DNA from: Candidatus Omnitrophota bacterium
GTDB taxonomy: Bacteria > Omnitrophota > Gorgyraeia > Gygaellales > Profunditerraquicolaceae
Length of the DNA: 9,888 bases
Direction: 5' to 3'
Assembly: GCA_028710845.1 (NCBI GenBank)
Contig: JAQTTI010000035.1
Location: 1 to 9,888, forward strand
The notes beneath the pieces were generated by a model that had not been told where the DNA came from, did not search any database, and worked only from the letters and a program-made list of their open reading frames with translations. Positions within the stretch are counted from its first letter, which is position 1. The number at the start of each line of letters is the position of its first letter. This document shows, piece after piece, positions 1 to 4,782 of this stretch. Position numbers and translations under genes: made by a program.

Positions 1-11
1 AAGGCAAAGTT

Positions 12-1352
12 CTAAGAATGCAAAAGCCTGCTAACTTCGGATAAAGCTCCTTGCGGATCATGTGTATAAGCTTCACAATGTAAAGACACCTCTTTTATAT
101 CCTTAATATCGGCTCTGCTCAAGCTATCGAGAAAAATCCTCCTTCGGCCGATTTCATCTAAAATCTGCTTACCGCTTAAACCGCTTGCCTGTGATAATTT
201 ATCCCGATAAACTGAAGAAACGCCGATTTCATTATAACTTTGCGAAGCAAGGTCATATTTCCACAACGGTGAGATAAGAACTGTTTTTTGCTCAAGGCCC
301 GCTGTTTCGGTTATTTCGCTCATTACCCTTAAAAAAGAACTGTTCAAGTTAACTTTTTTCATTACGATAAAAACATCAGTCAGGTTTACTAATATTTCGG
401 GTACGTTCATCGGATGGCTCTGCAGCCTCAGGATTGTTTCCCTCACCGTCCCGGCATGAATAGTACCCATACAGTATTTGCCAATATTCATCGCTGTTAT
501 CATATCCTGGGCTTCATTCCCCCTTACTTCTCCTACAATTAACCTTTCAGGCCTCATTCTTAAGCTGTTTTTGACAAGCTCTGCTAAAGAAATTTCTTCA
601 TCACTTTCAAGCCGGGAAACATTACCTATCCAGTCCGTAACCAATTCAAAAGTATCCTCGATGACTATAATGTGCTGATTGAGAGGGATAAAGCTTAAAA
701 GCGCGTTTAAAAGCGTTGTTTTACCGCTGCCGGGGCCTCCGGAAATCAGGATATTAGCCGGCCTAACCCCCAATCCTTCGATATATAGCCAAAGTAAAGC
801 AGCCATATATGAATTTAAAACTCCGCCCTGAATCAAATCAATAATGCTAAGCGGTAAAGACCTGATTTTGGTTATGGTTAAATCCGGGCCTAAGGGGGAA
901 TAAACTATATTCACGCGGCCGCGCATCCCCGGTAAATCTATATTATGTATTTTTTTTAAATTATTCGAACCACTGAAAACTAATAACTTTTTTATTAAAA
1001 GATTTAGTTGATCCATAGATGAGAAATTCTTATCCGTCTTTTTAAATCCGTCTTTTGCATGGTGCACATATATGGGGGCCATACTGTTAATAATAATATC
1101 CTCAACATAGGGATCATTGAGCAGGGGGTCGATTACCCCATACCCTTTAAAATCTTGGAAAAAATCCTGATTGTCTTCTTCGCTCCTTAACAGCCCTGAT
1201 TTTTCCTTACAATCGCCTGCCCCCGAAATTTTGCAAAACTCCAAAAAAGCATCCACCAGGATATCTTCTTTTACCCTGGCAGACTGACTTAAATCTATCT
1301 TTTCCTTTATTCTATCCAAAAGCCTATGCTCTAAATCTATCCGCTCATCCAT
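12..1352 (-). CDS. Type II/IV secretion ATPase (CpaF/TadA/GspE2 family)
   Basis: This is a hexameric ATPase of the VirB11/TadA family that powers assembly of Tad or archaeal-type pili, or protein secretion, at the cytoplasmic face of the inner membrane. In the 446-residue protein I see the N-terminal GVIDPLLNDPYVEDIIINS segment (72-90), Walker A GGPGSGKT (205-212), an Asp box IEDTFEL (230-236), RMRPERLIVGEVRG (265-278) containing the arginines and Walker B, and a His box GTIHA (296-300). The usual Asn after HA is Gly here. The stretch RETILRLQSHPMNVPEI (304-320) and the C-terminal EI...RRRIFLDSL region recall archaeal pilus ATPases more than bacterial CpaF (from memory). The ATG at 1352 is preceded by AGGAG. 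The ORF ends 11 bases from the window edge, so the expected TadB/TadC partners would lie just outside. Family assignment is sure; the exact system is not. Confidence 0.93.
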   Translation of the reverse strand: MDERIDLEHRLLDRIKEKIDLSQSARVKEDILVDAFLEFCKISGAGDCKEKSGLLRSEEDNQDFFQDFKGYGVIDPLLNDPYVEDIIINSMAPIYVHHAKDGFKKTDKNFSSMDQLNLLIKKLLVFSGSNNLKKIHNIDLPGMRGRVNIVYSPLGPDLTITKIRSLPLSIIDLIQGGVLNSYMAALLWLYIEGLGVRPANILISGGPGSGKTTLLNALLSFIPLNQHIIVIEDTFELVTDWIGNVSRLESDEEISLAELVKNSLRMRPERLIVGEVRGNEAQDMITAMNIGKYCMGTIHAGTVRETILRLQSHPMNVPEILVNLTDVFIVMKKVNLNSSFLRVMSEITETAGLEQKTVLISPLWKYDLASQSYNEIGVSSVYRDKLSQASGLSGKQILDEIGRRRIFLDSLSRADIKDIKEVSLHCEAYTHDPQGALSEVSRLLHS

Positions 1353-1370
1353 TCCTTCTCCTGTAGCCTT

Positions 1371-1398
1371 ATTAAATTACCTTTTCTATTTTTTTCAA
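1371..1398 (-). promoter_or_regulatory. Putative sigma-70 promoter of the secretion ATPase gene
   Basis: On the minus strand, TTGAAA (1393-1398) and TTTAAT (1371-1376) are separated by 16 bases. Each differs from consensus at one position. The -10 ends 18 bases before the ATG at 1352, leaving a short leader that carries AGGAG. The region is A/T-rich, so a chance match is possible. Confidence 0.4.
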
Positions 1399-1437
1399 TT
1401 ACCCTATTCTGCTTTTTTCTGACTTTATTCCTTGTAA

Positions 1438-1505
1438 TAAAAATGGGGTCAGAGCTAATTTATCCTATCTCACATTCAGATAAATTAGCTCTGACCCCAT
1501 TTTTA
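1438..1505. repeat. Perfect 27-bp inverted repeat, REP-like; likely terminator of the Spy-like gene
   Basis: The arms 1438-1464 and 1479-1505 are perfect reverse complements of 27 bases, with a 14-base loop (1465-1478). The core of each arm reads ATGGGGTCAGAGC followed by an A/T-rich part. The outer end of each arm is a run of five A or T, so the transcript from either strand would end in a strong hairpin followed by U residues. The element starts 12 bases after the stop codon of the Spy-like gene, where an intrinsic terminator is expected. The GGGGTCAGAGC core resembles dispersed palindromes that I recall from intergenic regions of several environmental lineages, sometimes near Y1 (REP-associated) transposases. 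No transposase is present here, so mobility is inference. Confidence 0.85.
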
Positions 1506-1517
1506 AAATATCCCTAA

Positions 1518-2024
1518 TTAATCAGAAATTACGCCCCCCGCCTGGTTACCTTGCCTTTGGCAGCACTTTTTATCCCTAGATCTATCCCGTAAACCTTTGA
1601 AAACTTTTTTCTTTTTTTCTAACTGTTTTTTGGTCATTTCCTGGAATTTAGCAAATTGCTCAGGAGTCAATGTTTCTTTTACCGCAAAAATGCCTTTTAT
1701 CTTAAGGTCCATTAGTTTGCCCTGTAAGGATTTTATTTCGCTCACAATCGGCTCAACGGAAGCTTCTTTGACATCAGTCTTTTTTAGTTCTTGCTGCAGC
1801 TGGGCCTGTTTTTCCTTCATTGCCGAAAATATTTCTTTCATCTTTTCTCTTTGGCCCTTACGGTTTTCCTCCAATTTTTTCTGCTGCTCAGCGGATAGGT
1901 TTAATTCTTTATAGATTTTTTCCTTGAAGCCATCTTTGCCTTCTTTATCTGTTTGGGCGTATAGCGGACTGACCGTAAGAATAGCCGCTATTAAACCAAA
2001 GATTGCCAGTTTTGTCTTCCTCAT
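1518..2024 (-). CDS. Spy/CpxP-like periplasmic LTxxQ protein
   Basis: The product is a 168-residue periplasmic protein of the Spy/CpxP/ZraP type. Family members are small helical chaperones or stress and metal sensors. An N-terminal signal peptide is visible: a basic start MRKTK, a hydrophobic core at about 6-20, and a likely cleavage after ALYA-type LYA at 21-23. The mature protein is very rich in Lys, Glu and Gln and predicted to be helical. Two LTxxQ-like motifs, LSAEQ (43-47) and LTPEQ (119-123), are the family hallmark. The tail after about residue 145 is polar and contains Cys154-Cys155, which I do not recognise. The ATG at 2024 is preceded by AAGGGGG. The gene lies 55 bases downstream of the anti-sigma gene, has its own sigma-E-like promoter (2049-2077), and can also be reached by read-through from the sigma operon. 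An envelope-stress role is inferred from family and promoter. Confidence 0.88.
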   Translation of the reverse strand: MRKTKLAIFGLIAAILTVSPLYAQTDKEGKDGFKEKIYKELNLSAEQQKKLEENRKGQREKMKEIFSAMKEKQAQLQQELKKTDVKEASVEPIVSEIKSLQGKLMDLKIKGIFAVKETLTPEQFAKFQEMTKKQLEKKKKVFKGLRDRSRDKKCCQRQGNQAGGVISD

Positions 2025-2048
2025 CGAATTGTTCCCCCTTTCACCTAT

Positions 2049-2077
2049 TTAGACATCTAAATCCTTAAAAAAGTTCC
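2049..2077 (-). promoter_or_regulatory. ECF (sigma-E-type) promoter of the Spy-like gene
   Basis: On the minus strand, GGAACTT (2071-2077) and GTCTAA (2049-2054) are separated by exactly 16 bases, identical to the classical RpoE consensus. The -35 begins 2 bases past the anti-sigma stop codon. The -10 ends 24 bases before the ATG at 2024, leaving room for a leader with the AAGGGGG ribosome site. The same arrangement recurs at 3125-3153 and 3606-3634, which makes chance very unlikely. Confidence 0.85.
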
Positions 2078-2079
2078 TC

Positions 2080-2559
2080 TTAGAGAAAATATTCCTCAAT
2101 ATTGGTCCCAAAGCCGCTGAGCAACTCCTGGTCTTCGATATTTATAGCGTATTCTGCCAGGATAGCCGCATCTTTTTCTTCATTTAAAATATTTCTGCCG
2201 CGGATAAATGAGCCGGCTAAAGCCATAACAATAATTACCGCTGTAGCAGCACTTACCAGAGCAAGCACCCTGTGACTAGGAAACAAAAATCCTTTTAATC
2301 GCTCGAATACACCGCTATAAGTTTCCCGCTCTAACTGCTTCTTAAGTATTTCCTGTTTAATATTTTGCCAGACTTGTCCGGAGACATTTTGTTTTTGCAT
2401 TTTCTGGAAAAATTCCCTCTGGCCCCTTAATTCTTTTTCTAAAACACAACATTGATCGCACCGCTCAAGATGCTTTAAAACTTCTCTTTGCTTAAGGGGA
2501 TTAAGATTACCGTCTAAATAGTCGGATTTAAGTAAATTTTGTATTTTTTTACAGCGCAT
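2080..2559 (-). CDS. Anti-sigma factor, zinc-finger (zf-HC2) membrane protein
   Basis: This is a single-pass membrane anti-sigma factor expected to hold the adjacent ECF sigma factor inactive until an envelope signal arrives. Of its 159 residues, the N-terminal cytoplasmic part carries the ZAS signature: Cys3, then His30-x3-Cys34-x2-Cys37. A linker rich in Lys, Gln and Glu follows, then one hydrophobic segment at about 97-118 containing small residues (SAATAV, ALAGS), and a short acidic tail of about 40 residues predicted to be periplasmic. The ATG at 2559 lies inside the end of the sigma gene (11-base overlap), so the two are probably translationally coupled. Release by regulated proteolysis, as for RsiW or RseA, is possible but not shown. 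The short tail leaves little room for a sensor domain, so a partner such as the Spy-like protein may contribute. Confidence 0.92.
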   Translation of the reverse strand: MRCKKIQNLLKSDYLDGNLNPLKQREVLKHLERCDQCCVLEKELRGQREFFQKMQKQNVSGQVWQNIKQEILKKQLERETYSGVFERLKGFLFPSHRVLALVSAATAVIIVMALAGSFIRGRNILNEEKDAAILAEYAINIEDQELLSGFGTNIEEYFL

Positions 2560-3109
2560 CTTTTCTCCCCTTTCTTGCCTCTTCCAATAATGCCTGGCGC
2601 GCCCGTTTTAGGCGTGAGCGGACAGTATTAATCGGAATCCTTAAGGAAACCGCTATCTCCTGATAGCTTAAACCTTCGATTTCACGTAAAACTAAACAAG
2701 CCTTATGCTCCAGACTTAATAAGCCTAATAAAGATTGGAGCCTTGACTCATTATCGCTCTTAATAACATTTTCAGAGGTTACGGAACTATTTGCCAAAGT
2801 CGGAGCAATATCATCAAAATCAACTCTGCGCTTCTGTTCTTTCATCGACTTACGGTAGTAATTAATCGCTGTATTGACGGTGATCCTGTAAACCCAGGTT
2901 TTAAAAGCCGAACGGAAGGCAAAACTTTTTAAGTTCCGGTAAATCTTTAAAAAAACATTCTGGGTTACCTCTTGCGCATCAGCGCTGTTACGGGTTATTC
3001 GCAAAGCAACATTATAGACAAATCCGCTTGTTTCTTTATATATATCTTCAAAAGCGCCGATATCGCCTTTACGGGCAAGCTCCAATGTGTTCTGGTCAAT
3101 ATCTTTCAT
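2549..3109 (-). CDS. ECF-subfamily RNA polymerase sigma factor
   Basis: The 186-residue protein has the two-domain ECF layout. Region sigma-2 spans about 20-90, with DAQEVTQNVFLKIYRNLKSF (44-63) and the promoter-melting segment FKTWVYRITVNTAINYYRK (69-87). Region sigma-4 spans about 122-175, with the helix-turn-helix LSYQEIAVSLRIPINTVRSRLKRARQ (147-172). It directs RNA polymerase to a small stress regulon. The ATG at 3109 gives the standard ECF N-terminus and is preceded by AGGAAGGG. Its stop overlaps the anti-sigma start by 11 bases. The sigma-E-type promoter just upstream (3125-3153) matches those of two other genes here, so autoregulation is likely. Which ECF group it belongs to cannot be assigned without alignment, though the promoter type suggests an RpoE-like group. 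Confidence 0.96.
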   Translation of the reverse strand: MKDIDQNTLELARKGDIGAFEDIYKETSGFVYNVALRITRNSADAQEVTQNVFLKIYRNLKSFAFRSAFKTWVYRITVNTAINYYRKSMKEQKRRVDFDDIAPTLANSSVTSENVIKSDNESRLQSLLGLLSLEHKACLVLREIEGLSYQEIAVSLRIPINTVRSRLKRARQALLEEARKGRKDAL

Positions 3110-3124
3110 ATACCCTTCCTTATA

Positions 3125-3153
3125 TTAGACCGTATTTTACGCTTAAAAGTTCC
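3125..3153 (-). promoter_or_regulatory. ECF (sigma-E-type) autoregulatory promoter of the sigma/anti-sigma operon
   Basis: On the minus strand, GGAACTT (3147-3153) and GTCTAA (3125-3130) are separated by 16 bases. The -10 ends only 15 bases before the ATG at 3109. If transcription starts about 7 bases past the -10, the leader would be about 8 bases and would begin within the AGGAAGGG ribosome site. A perfect hairpin (3161-3203) lies just upstream of the -35. Confidence 0.83.
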
Positions 3154-3160
3154 CATTTGA

Positions 3161-3203
3161 ATAATAATAGCTTTGGCAGCAAGTTCACCAAAGCTATTAT
3201 TAT
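3161..3203 (-). terminator. 16-bp perfect hairpin, probable terminator of the DUF6515-like gene
   Basis: Arms 3161-3176 and 3188-3203 are perfect 16-base reverse complements with an 11-base loop. The stem has a CCAAAGC core and an A/T-rich base, so the minus-strand transcript ends in a U-rich arm (TATTATTATTC). It lies 38 bases after the stop codon of the secreted-protein gene and just before the sigma-factor promoter. A weaker 8-bp A/T hairpin (3217-3224 with 3233-3240) immediately follows the stop codon. The U-tract is interrupted by A, so termination efficiency is uncertain. Confidence 0.6.
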
Positions 3204-3240
3204 CCTTATTCTTCTGAAAGTAAAGTGCGCTTTTTACTTT

Positions 3241-3585
3241 TTAACAAGGAGCCGAAACAACCAGGTAACCTAACCTATAGGCTTTATAATAAGTGTTGTT
3301 GTGGCGATGATAGGTAGCGCCACGCACTATTATAGTCCTATGGCCATACGGAAGCCTAGTTACAAACGCACCTATTGCCAGCTGGATTTTCGGCGCAGGC
3401 CAAAACAAGGCTGGCCTGGAAAACCTCCCCGCATAATTATGACGGTTCCTGCTGTTTACAGCAACAACCTGCCTACTTGCTGGTTTACGCACCTGCCTAG
3501 CTCTTGCCTGATCGGCAAAGGCATTTGTAGAGCTAAGCCCAAGTGCTACCGTTAAAAACATTGCTACCAAAAATATTTTTTTCAT
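3241..3585 (-). CDS. Small secreted protein, DUF6515-like
   Basis: The 114-residue protein has a clear signal peptide: MKK, a hydrophobic core at 4-17, and probable cleavage after AFA (22-24). A basic, Arg-rich linker follows. The C-terminal part VTRLPYGHRTIIVRGATYHRHNNTYYKAYRLGYLVV (about 75-110) fits the pattern I recall for DUF6515: a xLPxG turn, then G-x-x-Y, then aromatic-rich repeats ending in a Y-x-V-V strand. The function of that family is unknown; a periplasmic or outer-membrane location is likely. The protein ends in SAPC, and the lone terminal Cys is unusual. The ATG at 3585 is preceded by AGAAAGGAG. Its sigma-E-type promoter (3606-3634) places it in the same regulon as the Spy-like protein and the sigma factor. 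The family match is from memory and moderately sure. Confidence 0.8.
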   Translation of the reverse strand: MKKIFLVAMFLTVALGLSSTNAFADQARARQVRKPASRQVVAVNSRNRHNYAGRFSRPALFWPAPKIQLAIGAFVTRLPYGHRTIIVRGATYHRHNNTYYKAYRLGYLVVSAPC

Positions 3586-3605
3586 TTTTTCTCCTTTCTA
3601 TGTGA

Positions 3606-3634
3606 TTAGACAATAGGAGAATTAAAAAAGTTCC
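3606..3634 (-). promoter_or_regulatory. ECF (sigma-E-type) promoter of the DUF6515-like gene
   Basis: On the minus strand, GGAACTT (3628-3634) and GTCTAA (3606-3611) are separated by 16 bases. The -10 ends 20 bases before the ATG at 3585, with AGAAAGGAG in the leader. The -35 begins just 2 bases after the terminator stem of the preceding gene (3637-3676). Confidence 0.85.
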
Positions 3635-3636
3635 CT

Positions 3637-3676
3637 AAAAGCAGAACCCGCAATAAAAATTGCGGGCTCTGCTTTT
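3637..3676 (-). terminator. Intrinsic terminator after the PH-domain gene
   Basis: The 18-base arms 3637-3654 and 3659-3676 flank an AAAA loop (TTTT in minus-strand RNA sense). Seventeen of the 18 pairs are Watson-Crick; the remaining one is a G-U wobble in the minus-strand transcript. The stem core is G/C-rich (GCAGAGCCCGC), and the 3' arm ends in four U residues. It starts 26 bases after the stop codon of the PH-domain gene, as expected for its terminator. Confidence 0.85.
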
Positions 3677-3702
3677 AAAACTCAGATTACTGCTAAATTT
3701 TA

Positions 3703-4329
3703 TTACTTCGGATCGTATCTTGTGTTATAACCGGGATTTTCTTCCGGCCTTAATTTATTAGGGTAATTCCAGTCGGTTTTCACATCAACACTTACGGTTT
3801 TGACTTTTTTAAATACTTCATAGGGGGCTTTTACCGCGATAAAATCAGAGGTAAGCGGATTGCCTTTACTTGAAACTTTACCGGCAGAGAATCTTAGTGT
3901 ACCGACTCCTAGCATATTTTCTAAAGGGTTTACCGTCACCTGGATATCCGAGATCTTATCGAAATCAATAGAATTAAAATCAATCCCCCAAAAACCGCTC
4001 CTCATCATTACTCTCTTGTTTGTAATCGCATAAAAAGTATTTTTATGGACCAGGATAAGGCGAAGCATATTAAGGATGCTTCCCCAAAAAGGAAAAAGGT
4101 GCAGCGTAAAAAAAGGAATGATCAGAAGAAGCGGCGGTCCGCCTGATTTCATTTTACCCATAGCGCCAATAAATCCAAGATCAAAAGCCCCCCAAAGAAG
4201 GCCAACGATCAAAAAAGGGATCCCTGTGGTCAAAAATGCGGTAAAATTAGGCTCTCCTACCCAAATAAATTCTTCGTCTTTATCTTTAACTGTGCGAAAT
4301 TGTTCTGGCAAGTTAGCTGGGCTAAGCAT
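3703..4329 (-). CDS. Membrane protein with bacterial PH-like domain (bPH2/YdbS-like)
   Basis: The 208-residue protein starts with a short cytoplasmic segment (DEEFIWVGEPN, 18-28). Two hydrophobic stretches follow, about 31-55 and 66-94, probably a membrane hairpin. Next is a cytoplasmic domain, YAITNKRVMMRSGFWG (100-115) plus the DFDKISDIQVTVNPLENMLGVGTLRF region (122-147). The YxITNKRV, kI-DI-V and GvGTLxF elements are typical of bacterial PH-like (bPH_2, DUF304) domains. These beta-sandwich modules sit in small membrane proteins of poorly known function. The tail (185-208) is polar and Pro/Asn-rich. The ATG at 4329 is preceded by AGGAAAGGAG. It has its own promoter (4370-4397) and terminator (3637-3676), so it appears monocistronic and is not linked by promoter type to the sigma-E-like genes. 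No specific role can be given. Confidence 0.87.
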   Translation of the reverse strand: MLSPANLPEQFRTVKDKDEEFIWVGEPNFTAFLTTGIPFLIVGLLWGAFDLGFIGAMGKMKSGGPPLLLIIPFFTLHLFPFWGSILNMLRLILVHKNTFYAITNKRVMMRSGFWGIDFNSIDFDKISDIQVTVNPLENMLGVGTLRFSAGKVSSKGNPLTSDFIAVKAPYEVFKKVKTVSVDVKTDWNYPNKLRPEENPGYNTRYDPK

Positions 4330-4369
4330 AAAAACTCCTTTCCTAAAATTTCTGCGCTTATATATTAGG

Positions 4370-4397
4370 ATTATAACTTTCTTTTACGCTAGTTCAA
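4370..4397 (-). promoter_or_regulatory. Sigma-70 promoter of the PH-domain gene
   Basis: On the minus strand, TTGAAC (4392-4397) and a perfect TATAAT (4370-4375) are separated by 16 bases, or 17 if the hexamer is read as CTTGAA. It lies 40 bases upstream of the ATG at 4329. It is housekeeping in type, unlike the three sigma-E-like promoters downstream. Confidence 0.65.
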
Positions 4398-4413
4398 GTT
4401 ATTTTACTTTAAT

Positions 4414-4782
4414 TTATCCCCGGGAGAGCTCTTTGATCTTGTTCAATACGCTGGCTATTTCGAAAGGCTTTTCAATTATGCCCGAAACCAGGGTAACAGC
4501 ATTTTGCTCTTGGATAGTTTTTTCAATAAACGGCCTGCCGGAGACAATGATGCCGACACAAGCGGGATTTTTGTTCTTTATCTTTCTTAATAGGTCAATG
4601 CCCGTAAAACGAGGCATTTTATAATCCAGGAGGCAAAGGTCATAATCATTGTTTCGGATTAAAGATTCGACTTCATTCTCGTCAGAAGTATTATCGACCA
4701 AATAGCCTTCGTCCCGCAAGATCTCGGCAACCTCGTCGCATAACTGAAGATCATCATCTACTAAAAGAATTTTTTTAGGCAT
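4414..4782 (-). CDS. Stand-alone CheY-like response regulator
   Basis: The 122-residue protein is a single receiver domain with no output domain. The acidic pocket is at Asp9-Asp11, the phospho-acceptor is Asp53 in LCLLDYKMP, the conserved hydroxyl residue is Ser81 (VSGRP), and the conserved Lys is Lys105 in IIEKPFE. All phosphotransfer residues are therefore present. Its start overlaps the end of the histidine kinase gene by 8 bases (4775-4782), which implies translational coupling and a shared operon. Lacking a DNA-binding domain, it probably acts by protein contact, for example as a phosphate relay or sink or a regulator of the kinase. Single receivers downstream of PAS kinases are common. 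No terminator was seen after its stop codon. Confidence 0.95.
   Translation of the reverse strand: MPKKILLVDDDLQLCDEVAEILRDEGYLVDNTSDENEVESLIRNNDYDLCLLDYKMPRFTGIDLLRKIKNKNPACVGIIVSGRPFIEKTIQEQNAVTLVSGIIEKPFEIASVLNKIKELSRG

Noticed and set aside
1518..1575. Possible frameshift at the C-terminus of the Spy-like protein
   Set aside because: The tail with two Cys looks odd, and another frame gives a basic end, but neither can be matched to a known family end, so no shift is claimed.
1597..1914. Plus-strand open frame of 105 codons opposite the Spy-like gene
   Set aside because: Its Phe/Ser-rich translation is the complement of a Lys/Glu-rich helical protein that has a signal peptide, LTxxQ motifs, a ribosome site and a promoter.
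2909..2937. A further GGAACTT on the minus strand inside the sigma gene
   Set aside because: The position 16 bases on reads CGTTCG, not GTCTAA, so it is not a promoter of this type.
4076..4624. Plus-strand open frame of 182 codons across the PH-domain and receiver genes
   Set aside because: It runs antisense through two well-supported genes and their promoter and matches no recognisable family.
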